Shown one piece after another: positions 7,013 to 17,382 of a stretch of 64,000 nt of DNA. The DNA is from Alphaproteobacteria bacterium. Lineage in GTDB: Bacteria > Pseudomonadota > Alphaproteobacteria > Rhodobacterales > Rhodobacteraceae. The translations under genes and the position numbers were made by a program. Where the stretch lies: positions 124,001 through 188,000 of the forward strand of contig JAUIFH010000002.1 in NCBI GenBank assembly GCA_030429495.1. The letters are read 5' to 3'. The stretch's first letter is position 1; each line of letters begins with the position of its first letter. The notes under the pieces are model-generated. The model did not search any database, had not been told where the DNA came from, and saw only the letters and a program-made list of their open reading frames with translations.

Positions 7013-7684
7013 TTAAGTGGTTGGAATCGCGTCCAAAAGCACGGAAGCAGGTGCAGAATGGGGAGATTTAGGTACTAGCCGGTATCGCGGGCCGTCCTTC
7101 GTGGCGAGGCCGCGGGCAACCAAGGCGTCGAGGGTCTCACGGATCACAGCCGACGGCACGTCGAAGCCGACTTCCCGCGCGGTTTCGCGTCCGTTGCGCA
7201 GGGCTTCGAGGATCTGCTTCTCAACGTCGATCTTCGGTTGCTGCGGCTTTGGGGCGGGCTTCGGCTGCGGCGCAGGTTTCGGCAGCGCAGCCTCTGCCTG
7301 CGTGCGATGGGCGGCATGGCGTTCTTCGACCTGTCGCCGCGCGTCGTCGATATGGGCGGCCTGCCGCACCTTCTCGCCAGCCCACAATTGCCGCGCGATG
7401 CCATGCCCGTTTAAACGATACGGTATGGTTTCGTCGGGCGCTTCGATGTCGCGGCGACCTTCGAGAACGTCCACGATGCGCGACCGCAGGCGGTCGGGGT
7501 CCACGTCGGCGAAGAAACACCACACACGCCGCGCCATTGCCCAGTCATCGTTGCCGGTGGCCGTCAGGAACCGCATTGCGTGGTGCCGCTCGATGCTGGC
7601 ATCGGCGTCCGTCGCGCCTGCGAGAGACTTCGAGAACAGGTCCAAGACAGCCGAGCGGATGACGGCCTGAGCGAGGGCGCGCAT
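7013..7684 (-). CDS. unknown element protein with C-terminal winged-helix-like segment
   Basis: A 223-residue protein with three parts. Residues 1-85 are a helical domain (HHAMRFLTATGNDDWAMARR, CFFADVDPDRLRSRIVDVLEG). Residues about 115-155 are a Pro/Lys-rich linker (PKPAPQPKPAPKPQQPK). The C-terminal domain looks winged-helix-like (EKQILEALRNGRETAREVGF, VIRETLDALVARGLATKDGPRYRL). The last part suggests DNA binding. The gene starts 3 bp after the portal stop. It contains one copy of CGTTTAAACG at 7408-7417. The function is unknown. Confidence 0.6.
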   Translation of the reverse strand: MRALAQAVIRSAVLDLFSKSLAGATDADASIERHHAMRFLTATGNDDWAMARRVWCFFADVDPDRLRSRIVDVLEGRRDIEAPDETIPYRLNGHGIARQLWAGEKVRQAAHIDDARRQVEERHAAHRTQAEAALPKPAPQPKPAPKPQQPKIDVEKQILEALRNGRETAREVGFDVPSAVIRETLDALVARGLATKDGPRYRLVPKSPHSAPASVLLDAIPTT

Positions 7685-7687
7685 CCG

Positions 7688-9067
7688 CTACTCCTGCTGC
7701 GCTGGGAACCGCAGAATCGTATCCGATAGACCGCCGCCTTCCTCGTCGATGAGGTCCAGTTCGTCCTCCGTGCTGCGGTCGATCACCTCGCCCTTGCGCA
7801 GCGCGTCGATGAACGACTGCCGCGACAGCGCGCCCGCGTTGACGGCGGCGAGCAGACTCTTGACGAGGTTGTGGTCGATCTGGCTGGAGATCAGGTCACG
7901 GTTGAACTCAACGATGACTTCGCCGGGTTGCACCCAGTCAGCCGCCCACGACAGCAGCGTCCGCAGACCGGCCTCGAGCATCGTGATCGAGGACAGCAGC
8001 ATGGATGTGTCGTTCTGATACCGCATCGAGGCGGTCTCGGCAGTCTCTTGGCGACGCTGGCCGGACAGGATCATCGTCGCGCCGAGGGCGTTCATGCGGC
8101 TTTCCGTGTCTTGGATCGCCGTCCGCAGCGAGGCGTGGGCGTCCGAGGGCGCGGACAGATATTGCGCGGTCGCGCCTTGAGGCAGGAACCAGATCGTACC
8201 GGGGCCGATTGCGCGCGGCTTCTGGTCTTCGGTCAGGCTGCCGGTGACGACGGGCGTTGGCATCGACGACATCCAGAGGGCGTGGGCGAGTTCGGCGCTG
8301 TGCTGGAAATGCTGGATGTTGGTATCGACGAGGTCGAGAAGCGGCGGCTTCTCCGTGTCGGGCGACAGGTTGTAGGGCGAGAACACGATGGCCGGGATAT
8401 AAGCCAGTGGGGCACCTTTCACGGTCGGCAAGATGGGATCGTGGACTTCCGACTCGATGGCGTTGCCATCGGCCCCGCGCTTGATGTGGAAGCGGCGGAT
8501 GGTCAGGAGCGGGTCGAGTTCGAGGACAAGGTGCTGTTCCGTGCCGGTGTCTTCGAGGTCTTCGTTGAACTCGCACAGGCGGAGCATGGTCAGGCGTTTG
8601 ACGCCGCCCACGACGCCCATCTTCCAGTCGCGAATGTCCTCGGCGAGGAAGGTGGAGATGTGCGGCACAGACAGCGAGTCGAGCTGGCCTTCGTTGACCG
8701 GGAAGTCGAGCAGGGCGCAGACGCGACCAACCGTGACGATCTCGCGCAGCAGGAATTCCGAGAGCACCTCGATCGAGTTGCCGTCGTAGGAGGCGCGGCG
8801 CAGCATGGGTTCGAGCCGGGGCGGCACGGTAAAGGAGGGCGGCTTGCGGAAGCACAGACCGACGGCGGCGCGGGTCGTCGATTCCGCGACGGGATAGAAG
8901 GGCGCGCCGCGGACGTAATTCTCCCACTCGGCCGTCGTCAGGCCTTCGGGGCGGCGCAGGAACAGGGCGGCGTTCTCGCGCATGGCGTCCTGCCCGTCGA
9001 GGGCATAGCGGATGCGGTCGTACTGGGTGCGCCGACTTTGATAGGTGCGATGGGCGATGCGAGTCAT
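7688..9067 (-). CDS. phage portal protein (DUF4055-like)
   Basis: A 459-residue protein resembling the DUF4055 portal family. Features include an N-terminal helical region (YALDGQDAMRENAALFLRR), the stretch YVRGAPFYPVAESTTRAAVGL, a central beta-rich part and a C-terminal helical crown region (RQETAETASMRYQNDTSMLL) followed by the asymmetric EVIVEFNRDL segment. A portal forms the ring at the capsid vertex through which TerL drives DNA. The ATG at 9067 is chosen because GGAG lies 6 bp before it; an upstream ATG at 9118 lacks a ribosome site. No capsid gene follows, which is unusual. Confidence 0.8.
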   Translation of the reverse strand: MTRIAHRTYQSRRTQYDRIRYALDGQDAMRENAALFLRRPEGLTTAEWENYVRGAPFYPVAESTTRAAVGLCFRKPPSFTVPPRLEPMLRRASYDGNSIEVLSEFLLREIVTVGRVCALLDFPVNEGQLDSLSVPHISTFLAEDIRDWKMGVVGGVKRLTMLRLCEFNEDLEDTGTEQHLVLELDPLLTIRRFHIKRGADGNAIESEVHDPILPTVKGAPLAYIPAIVFSPYNLSPDTEKPPLLDLVDTNIQHFQHSAELAHALWMSSMPTPVVTGSLTEDQKPRAIGPGTIWFLPQGATAQYLSAPSDAHASLRTAIQDTESRMNALGATMILSGQRRQETAETASMRYQNDTSMLLSSITMLEAGLRTLLSWAADWVQPGEVIVEFNRDLISSQIDHNLVKSLLAAVNAGALSRQSFIDALRKGEVIDRSTEDELDLIDEEGGGLSDTILRFPAQQE

Positions 9068-9197
9068 CTCAGTCTCCGGGTTTGAAGCCCCATGTGGCCG
9101 GTCGGGCAACGACCACATGGGGCGGGGCCACGCGATCCGCCCACAGTGCTGACGCTACGCGATCCAGCGGTTTGGGCATCTTCGGCGCGGTTTGGGG

Positions 9198-9455
9198 TCA
9201 TTCGAGCAGCAGCGTCGTCGCGTGCATCCAGTAGACGTGGAACGTGCCGATGGGGGTGCGGAAGTTGAAACCGTCGTCCACACGCTCGATGCGCAGCGAC
9301 ACCGCCTCGTGTTCGACGGGCACTCCGGTCTTCGCGACGTACCGCAGGAGCGACAGAAGTTCGCTGCGCGGCATGTTGATGGGGAAAGCGGTGGATGAGG
9401 AACAGGTCACAGCGAGCAGTTCGCAGGAGTCGCCCTTGTCGGTGATGATGGTCAT
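9198..9455 (-). CDS. small unknown element protein, 85 residues
   Basis: An 85-residue, mixed alpha/beta-looking protein beginning MTIITDKGDSCELLAVTCSS and ending GTFHVYWMHATTLLLE. No domain is recognised. It is on the same strand as the portal gene, 130 bp upstream of it. The ribosome site is weak, so the gene is plausible rather than certain. Confidence 0.45.
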   Translation of the reverse strand: MTIITDKGDSCELLAVTCSSSTAFPINMPRSELLSLLRYVAKTGVPVEHEAVSLRIERVDDGFNFRTPIGTFHVYWMHATTLLLE

Positions 9456-10026
9456 GGTTGTTGCCCGATCAGATTGTGAGCGGGCCGGCCCCTACCAATG
9501 GATGAACGCGAGACCGGCCCAAGGAAGCGTTCGAGCGCATATTAGAACATTGTGGGAACATCCCGAACCGGGAAAGCAGGTGGAACATCAAGGAAAGCAG
9601 GTAGTTAGGCGAGGGCACAGCAAAACCGTCAGAGCGCGCGAGAGAGGCGGTGGACGGCATGTCGGGGGCATGGGTAGGGGCGCAGGCCGAGACGCTGCCT
9701 AGCGCGCCAGCAGATCGCGCCGAATGCGGCGGGTCAGGCGAACATGGTCGTGGCGATGCGTCGGGGCACGATAGAAGGTGTTGCCGACCTCCACCTTTTC
9801 GTCGCCTCTCGAAATGGTCTCGAAAAATGGGCGCAGAGCAGAGGGCGGGCGGGGCAAACACTTGTGCCGAAAGCGGATTTGCTCGTTGCCCGCATCATGA
9901 TTGATGATCTCGGCTGGAAACTATGTCAGCAATGTTGACGTTTTTGCCGGAGGACGGAGAGACGCGAGGGGTGTGGGTCGCGCAGATCGCCACGATCATC
10001 ATCCACGGTGTTGCAGAAATGTTCGA

Positions 10027-10262
10027 TGCCACAGATGCCACAGGCATGCCACAGCAAAATTATGCTGCAAAAACAATGCCTCGTGACCATCGTGACCATC
10101 GTGACCATGGTCACAACGTTACGCGCGTGGAACTGCCGTTCCCGAAGCCGCGCCTCCCTGCACAAGAAACGACTCGAACCATGCCACACATGCCACACAT
10201 GGTCACGAAGCCTTGAAAACATGGGATTTTTTCCCTGTGGCATGGCTGTGGCATCTGTGGCA
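10027..10262. repeat. iteron-like TGCCACA repeats, eight copies
   Basis: TGCCACA occurs on the plus strand at 10027, 10036, 10047, 10182 and 10191. Its reverse complement TGTGGCA occurs at 10236, 10247 and 10256. Spacing within clusters is 9-11 bp, close to one helical turn, and the outer clusters face each other. The array lies directly downstream of the primase-helicase gene. This is typical of iterons bound by a replication initiator; an operator array is the alternative. Confidence 0.65.
10082..10114 (+). repeat. tandem CGTGACCAT repeats and palindrome
   Basis: CGTGACCAT is repeated three times without gaps at 10082-10108. The last copy runs into the perfect palindrome GTGACCATGGTCAC (10101-10114). 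ATGGTCACG appears again at 10199-10207. The block sits between the two TGCCACA clusters and probably forms part of the same origin or control region. Confidence 0.6.
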
Positions 10263-10329
10263 TCCCACCAACGAAAATGGGCGATGCCTGCAAGACACCG
10301 CCCAACATCGCCATCACCAACGTCCGCTG

Positions 10330-12702
10330 CTACAGACGCTCATCCTTGATGAACCACCGCGTCGTGCCCTGATACCGTGATTTCTCGATGGTCAGTGCAA
10401 TCCGCCCGCCCTTGGCCGTATCGAAGTCGAACGGCACACCGAGGTTGTGGCGAAGCAAATCACCGACGACGCGCGCGGGATCCTTGAACCCGAAGTCGAT
10501 GTCCGCCTTGCCCGCGTTGACGAGAAGGACGACATCCGATGCCTTGTATGGCTTCGTCCAGTCCACATCGTTCTGCCAACCGTTATCCTCGTCGTAGTGC
10601 GACCCAGACGGATCGGATCGCCCGCGCTGCGCATTGAACATGGCGAGGACGAGTTCGCGCACCTGATCGCCTTCGGGATCATCGGGGCGTCGATCCTCGG
10701 GCGTTTCGAGGAAGCCCGTGACGCCGATGCTGTCGAACAAGCCCGACATGACCTTCGACCACGTTTCGTAGGACGCCTTGTGCCCGTCACCCTCGGGCAT
10801 ACCCTGATTGACCCAGTATTGGATGATCGTGCAGGCGGCCCGAACCTGCTCGGCCTGCTTCTCGCGCACCCACTCTTTCAGGTTGCGGATGCGGAATTGG
10901 GTGGCGGCCCGATCCTCGGGGTTCGCCATCTTCGCATCCATGCGGATGTCCACGGTGCGGCGGTAAAGCTCGCTCGACAACTGCGTGTTGTTGCCCGAGC
11001 CGACCCACTGCACCTGGACTGGCACGCGGCACATCTTGGAAACGCCGAGGATGCGGGCGGCGTAAACCTCAGCGGTCAGAGCCGAGGCGAGTTCGCCCGA
11101 GTCGAGGTAGTTCGCGTTGTCGAAGTAGATCACGCGGTCGCCCTCGATGAAGCAGGCGGTCAGCGTCTTCTTCATTTCCTCCTTCGCCGTGGGCGGGGTT
11201 TGCGCCTCGGGGAAATAGCCCAAGGTCGGGTAGAGGGACGTTTCGATGAACAGCGATGCGCCCGTGCCCGCGCGCGGCTTGTTGACGAAGTACATGGGGG
11301 TCGGGCCGAACATGTCGCGCATGTAGGGTTCGAGGACCATCGCGAGGGCGTGGACGCGATCCGACCGATCCTCGAAAGGAAACTGCCGAATAGGGGTCCA
11401 CAATTGCCGCAACGCCCAGCGGACATCTTGGCGTGTCGGTTCGTCGGGAACGTCCACATCGACTTCGAGGTCGATGAAGATGCCGGAAGCCTCGTCGAAG
11501 CCACGCCGCTTGAGGATACGCCCGTCCTTCGTGAACGTCGGGACGATGGACACACGGCGCAGTTCGGGCACCGTCACCTCGGCCCGCCGCGCGGACAGCA
11601 TGTCTTCCACGCAGCCGCTGGGCGCGGAGGTGCGTTTCCACTTGTCGCCGTCTTGGGCGAGCCACGAGGCGCAGCGGTTCAACTCGAACTTGAGGCCGGA
11701 GGCGTCGAGAACGCCGAGACGGCCACGGTCAACGCGGGCGAGGGTTTCGCCGTAGGCATAGACGCCGGGATCGTCGTCAACTTCGTATTCCGAGAGGGCG
11801 TGCCACGCCTGCTTCGCCACGTCGCGCACCACGCCGGAGAGGAACACGACAGGCCCGCTGCCTTCGGGGTTTTCCTTTGCCCACCCGAGCCAGACAGCGA
11901 TCTTGCGCATCCATTCGACGGGGATACCTAGCGACTTGGCAGTCGCCGGGATTCCGCGAAACTTGCGACCGTTCTCCTGCCGCTTGAGCGTGCGCTTCGC
12001 CTTGTCCACGCGCATGTCGATCTCGTTGTCGCCGACGACCAGACAGAATTGCCGCACGAAGACTTCGATCTGTTCCTGCTCGTAGCCCGCCCGCACCATG
12101 CAGCCGACGATCCCGAGCATGGCTTCATCGCGGCCACCTTGCGCGGGATAGAAGCGGGCGAGGGCGGACACACCGGCGATGAAGGCGCACGTCTTCACAA
12201 GCGCCTTGCCGTCGGTCTCCTTGATGGCGATATGCGTTTCGCCCGTCACGGCGTCGAAGTTCCATTCGAGCGTGTCACCGTCAGGGTGGACTGATGGCGG
12301 GATCATCGCGTGATACGGTTCGCCACCAGCGGACGTGCGCACTTGCAGGATCATGTTGCCGTGCGGCCCCGACAGCTTGGGCGCGCCCGGCTCGTCCTTC
12401 AGCTCGAAGTTGACGCCTTTCGCGATTTCGGCCGCGTAGACGAGGTGGGTGATCTCGTTCTTGCGGCCCCATCCGAACGTTGGGCCGTGGTCGTTGAACA
12501 GCAGGGGCGCGAGCATCCGCGATTCCGGCCAGTCGAAGTCGATGTCCACCTTCTTCTCGTCGATCATCAGGCCGACGTTGCAGCCGGAGAGGTCGTCGAG
12601 GTCATATTCCTTGGTGGCGTATCCGATCTGCTTCGGTTCCTTCGACCTCGGCTTGAGCGGGATCAGCTTGCCTTGCTGCGCGAGGCGTTCGAGTTCAGTC
12701 AT
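10330..12702 (-). CDS. phage primase-helicase (prim-pol plus NTPase)
   Basis: A 790-residue replication protein. The N-terminal part (about 1-200) resembles the bifunctional primase/polymerase domain, with VDIDFDWPE as the metal-binding acidic motif (Asp53, Asp55). The C-terminal half resembles a phage/plasmid helicase. PRAGTGAS (about 476-483) sits where Walker A is expected, but the Lys is replaced by Ala482. VIYFDN is the likely Walker B, and WVGSGNNTQLSSELYRR a sensor/arginine region. It probably initiates replication of the element at the adjacent repeat array. The ATG at 12702 is chosen because GGAG lies 7 bp upstream; the ATG at 12714 has none. The missing Lys suggests altered or lost ATP binding. 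Confidence 0.75.
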   Translation of the reverse strand: MTELERLAQQGKLIPLKPRSKEPKQIGYATKEYDLDDLSGCNVGLMIDEKKVDIDFDWPESRMLAPLLFNDHGPTFGWGRKNEITHLVYAAEIAKGVNFELKDEPGAPKLSGPHGNMILQVRTSAGGEPYHAMIPPSVHPDGDTLEWNFDAVTGETHIAIKETDGKALVKTCAFIAGVSALARFYPAQGGRDEAMLGIVGCMVRAGYEQEQIEVFVRQFCLVVGDNEIDMRVDKAKRTLKRQENGRKFRGIPATAKSLGIPVEWMRKIAVWLGWAKENPEGSGPVVFLSGVVRDVAKQAWHALSEYEVDDDPGVYAYGETLARVDRGRLGVLDASGLKFELNRCASWLAQDGDKWKRTSAPSGCVEDMLSARRAEVTVPELRRVSIVPTFTKDGRILKRRGFDEASGIFIDLEVDVDVPDEPTRQDVRWALRQLWTPIRQFPFEDRSDRVHALAMVLEPYMRDMFGPTPMYFVNKPRAGTGASLFIETSLYPTLGYFPEAQTPPTAKEEMKKTLTACFIEGDRVIYFDNANYLDSGELASALTAEVYAARILGVSKMCRVPVQVQWVGSGNNTQLSSELYRRTVDIRMDAKMANPEDRAATQFRIRNLKEWVREKQAEQVRAACTIIQYWVNQGMPEGDGHKASYETWSKVMSGLFDSIGVTGFLETPEDRRPDDPEGDQVRELVLAMFNAQRGRSDPSGSHYDEDNGWQNDVDWTKPYKASDVVLLVNAGKADIDFGFKDPARVVGDLLRHNLGVPFDFDTAKGGRIALTIEKSRYQGTTRWFIKDERL

Positions 12703-12851
12703 CTTTCTCTCCATTGTCGGAGAGCGACGGATGGGCTCCTAACATTCCGGTTGGGCGCTTACGGGCGAGCGACTATGATGGTGTCGCAATCGCTTGTGGT
12801 AGGGCGTTGTTTCCAGTCGGAATGTCGGGGCGGCCATCAGGTCGCCCCGTT

Positions 12852-13094
12852 TCACATTTCCGTCTTGCCCTGCACCCACGCATCCACGTCGGCGCGGCGA
12901 TAGCGAACCCAGCGATCCGTCGGCTGACAGAATCGCGGGCCACCGCCTTCCTTGCGCATCTGGTAGAGGCGTTCGGCAGAACACTTGAGATAGGCCGCGC
13001 ATTCCTGCGTGGTCATGAGTTCAGGCGGGTTCGCCCGAACAACGATTTCCATGATTTCGTCGAGTTTCGACTCGAGGGTCGAGAGGTCAGTCAT
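12852..13094 (-). CDS. excisionase-like helix-turn-helix protein
   Basis: An 80-residue protein. A short N-terminal helix is followed by a MerR/AlpA-type HTH (about residues 25-75): MTTQECAAYLKCSAERLYQMR, then a GGGPRF wing and VRYRRADVDAWV. This is the HTH_17 pattern of excisionases and AlpA-like activators in phages and satellites. It lies between the integrase and primase-helicase genes, as expected for a directionality factor or early regulator. The ATG at 13094 is preferred because the protein from there matches the usual length and domain boundaries. Confidence 0.75.
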   Translation of the reverse strand: MTDLSTLESKLDEIMEIVVRANPPELMTTQECAAYLKCSAERLYQMRKEGGGPRFCQPTDRWVRYRRADVDAWVQGKTEM

Positions 13095-13237
13095 GAGGCC
13101 ACCAATTTTGGGTTGGAGCCAGATGACCGGGGCGCGTCTTGACTGCTTCTGCCGCGGGCAACTCGCGGCGCAGGCGCCTTCGGCCTCACGCCCGTGCAAG
13201 GTTCTGTCCACGGGCGAGGAGGCGATGTGCTTCTAAT

Positions 13238-14461
13238 TTACGTTCCAGTTGGGCGCATTTCAACAACAGAAGAAGGTGTCGATTTGCACCGCGACATGAT
13301 GTAGGCGGAAACCTTGTTCGCCGCATCACGCTGCGAGGCGAGGTCGGGCACGCCGTAATGGCCGAGCATGGCGATCTCCTTGCCGGTGAGGTTTTGGCCG
13401 TTCAGCCAGCGTTGCAGGTGGTAAGGGATCACGACGGACATCGCGGCCTCGTTCCACAGATGGCGAACATCGCCGGGGGCAGTCAGGGGCAGGCGGTCGA
13501 GAACGTCGAGATGGCCGTGCTTGCCCTTGATGCGGCGGACGGACGGAAACACCCAATCGCTCGCGTGCATGTCGCGCAGTCGCTGGAACACGGACAGCGC
13601 ATAGTCGGAGATGGCGACGGTGCGACCGTTCTCGTCGCGCTTGAGGCGGGCGAACGTCACGGTGCCCTTTTCGAGATCGACCTGCGACCAAGTCAGTTCG
13701 CGCAGGACGTTCTCGCGGCAGCCCATGTGCCACCGCAATTCCCAGCAGGCGCGTTTGATCGGGTTGTCAATCGCCACGACTTCCTTCCAGCGGTCGGCCC
13801 AGTCGATGTCGCGGTCAACGTCACGCTTCGGCTGCTTCGTGATGTCGGTCAGCGTCGGGATCGGCAGGACGATGGCGTGGACCTTGCAGGCATGGCGCAG
13901 CGTCGCGCCGATCACGGCGTGGGCGCGGTAGGCGGCGTGCGGACGGTCTTTCTGCAAGGCGTTGAGGTGTTGGTTGACGTTGCGGGTCGGCAGCTTGTCG
14001 ATCTGCACATCTTCCCACGTGGCGAGGTGAAGGCGAAACGTTCGGCGGTATTCGTCGGCGGTGTCGGCCTGCATCCGGCTCTTGCCCGAGAAGCGCGGGC
14101 CGGTCTGATGCGACAGATAGGCGTCGAGCGCGTCGGCAAGGTTCGGCAGGGGCATTTCCTCCTCGACCGCCTTAACCGCCTTCTCTGCGCGGCTCATGAA
14201 GTCTCCGGCGTCCATCTCCGACTTGACCTCGGATGCGATCCGCCATGCCTCGTCACGCTTCATGTTCGGGAACTGCCCGATCTTCACCTGCCGCGACTTC
14301 TGCGCCGCGCCGTCCCACTTCGATGCGTACCACGTCTTCGTGCCGCCCGACGTGACGGACAGGCGCAGCCCGCGATAGGTCTTGTCCGAATACCACTCCA
14401 TCGCCGACAGCGGTTTGATCCGCTGGATCGCGCTGTCTGTGAAGGTCATCGTCGTCGCCAT
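13238..14461 (-). CDS. int: tyrosine integrase
   Basis: A 407-residue site-specific recombinase. Residues 1-90 are an arm-binding domain of the DUF4102 type (GLRLSVTSGGTKTWYASKWD). Residues 105-200 form the core-binding domain. The C-terminal catalytic domain has Arg249 (GCRENVL), His348-x-x-Arg351 (HLQR) and His368 (MLGH). The nucleophile is not at the usual place: no Tyr lies about 10 residues after His368, and the only downstream Tyr is Tyr388 (Tyr369 is adjacent to the His). AGGAG lies 6 bp before the ATG. The gene is next to attR, 137 bp from the core, with arm-type repeats between. It should integrate the element into tRNA-Thr. Confidence 0.88.
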   Translation of the reverse strand: MATTMTFTDSAIQRIKPLSAMEWYSDKTYRGLRLSVTSGGTKTWYASKWDGAAQKSRQVKIGQFPNMKRDEAWRIASEVKSEMDAGDFMSRAEKAVKAVEEEMPLPNLADALDAYLSHQTGPRFSGKSRMQADTADEYRRTFRLHLATWEDVQIDKLPTRNVNQHLNALQKDRPHAAYRAHAVIGATLRHACKVHAIVLPIPTLTDITKQPKRDVDRDIDWADRWKEVVAIDNPIKRACWELRWHMGCRENVLRELTWSQVDLEKGTVTFARLKRDENGRTVAISDYALSVFQRLRDMHASDWVFPSVRRIKGKHGHLDVLDRLPLTAPGDVRHLWNEAAMSVVIPYHLQRWLNGQNLTGKEIAMLGHYGVPDLASQRDAANKVSAYIMSRCKSTPSSVVEMRPTGT

Positions 14462-14470
14462 GTGTCGCTC

Positions 14471-14493
14471 CTGTTTTCGAGAATTTTCGAGAA
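14471..14493 (-). repeat. integrase arm-type repeats, right end
   Basis: GTTTTCGAGAAT (14471-14482) is followed directly by TTTTCGAGAACA (14483-14493). Both match the repeats at 565-600. They lie immediately upstream of the integrase start, so integrase binding here could also repress its own promoter. Confidence 0.6.
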
Positions 14494-14598
14494 CACGTTA
14501 CGATGCACTTGGGCGGACGCCAACCGAAGTTCAAGGTAAGTCACTGATTTTGTTATGAGTTTGGACGGACATCATATGCAGTTGGACGAGGCCGAGCG

Positions 14599-14610
14599 CA
14601 TTCGTAATGA
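14599..14610 (+). other. attR core
   Basis: Second copy of CATTCGTAATGA. It begins the 3' part of the split host tRNA-Thr. The element side (GAGCG before it) does not match the tRNA 5' half, so the tRNA is not restored at this junction. Confidence 0.88.
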
Positions 14611-14645
14611 TGGGGTCGGGGGTTCGAGTCCCTTCACCGGCACCA
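14599..14645 (+). pseudogene. 3' part of host tRNA-Thr(CGU)
   Basis: From the core onward, the sequence gives the 3' side of the anticodon arm (TGATG), variable loop, T arm (GGGGG-TTCGAGT-CCCTT), acceptor CACCGGC, discriminator A and CCA (14643-14645). CACCGGC pairs fully with GCCGGTG at 480-486, which proves the two parts came from one gene. Confidence 0.9.
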
Positions 14646-14795
14646 TATCCCCTCAGAACTTCCGCGTTATCGCATGGCCGACTTTGGGCCAGGCGATCGC
14701 AGGAGGCGCGCCCTCCGGGCCTTTGCGCGACCCGGTGACGGCCCATGCAGTATCGCAATTCCAATACACCGCGGGCTTGCCGATGCCGGAAGGCG

Positions 14796-17249
<2,454 letters not shown>

Positions 17250-17382
17250 TTAGTTGCCCCATTTTATAGTCTCCCGGCGGGGGTTTGTCACGCCGATGAC
17301 ACAACATTTGGTGGGCAGACACCATCGCCGGCCGCATCGGGCCGGCGACGGTTTTTACGGCTGCCTTCGGGGGCGGCGCGGG

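Larger units (their letters stand above)
9456..10329. other. 874-bp gene-poor region with repeat clusters
   Basis: No convincing gene is seen between the 85-residue protein gene and the primase-helicase stop. Short frames here lack ribosome sites, and some translate the repeats themselves. The right half holds the TGCCACA and CGTGACCAT repeat clusters listed separately. The region would suit a replication origin and/or promoter for the portal-packaging genes. Confidence 0.55.
509..14610. mobile_element. integrative element in tRNA-Thr; phage-satellite-like or reduced prophage
   Basis: The element is bounded by direct repeats of CATTCGTAATGA and carries a tyrosine integrase next to its right end. 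It encodes an excisionase-like HTH protein, a primase-helicase, a portal protein, small and large terminase, and an HNH nuclease. No major capsid protein, head protease, tail, lysis or repressor gene is recognisable, and all its space is otherwise accounted for. It could be a satellite that packages its DNA in the capsids of a helper phage, or a prophage that has lost its structural genes. Four reading frames on the opposite strand (proteasome-like protein, 57-residue protein, membrane protein, unknown 203-residue protein) look like cargo. It also carries a tRNA-Thr. Confidence 0.85.

Noticed and set aside
4988-9085. Long plus-strand open frames opposite the terminase and portal genes
   Set aside because: They mirror the minus-strand genes in GC-rich sequence and show no recognisable domain, whereas the minus-strand products match terminase and portal families.
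10081-10115. CRISPR-like array from CGTGACCAT repeats
   Set aside because: Repeats are only 9 bp and have no spacers between them; no cas gene is present.
9469-10243. Several reading frames of 60-150 codons on both strands in the 9.5-10.2 kb region
   Set aside because: They lack ribosome sites, overlap each other and partly translate the short repeats (for example runs of Met-Val-Thr). They look like chance open frames in GC-rich DNA.
10447-11931. A 494-codon plus-strand frame opposite the primase-helicase
   Set aside because: The minus-strand product has primase and NTPase motifs; the plus-strand product shows none and has amino-acid usage typical of antisense frames.
14540-14610. A replacement tRNA 5' half upstream of attR that would restore the host tRNA
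   Set aside because: The bases before the right core do not contain a GCCGGTG acceptor strand or a D arm that pairs, so the tRNA is not rebuilt at this junction.
14646-14795. Terminator or gene between the tRNA end and gyrB
   Set aside because: Only a small GC-rich inverted repeat is visible, without T-run, and there is no frame with a ribosome site.
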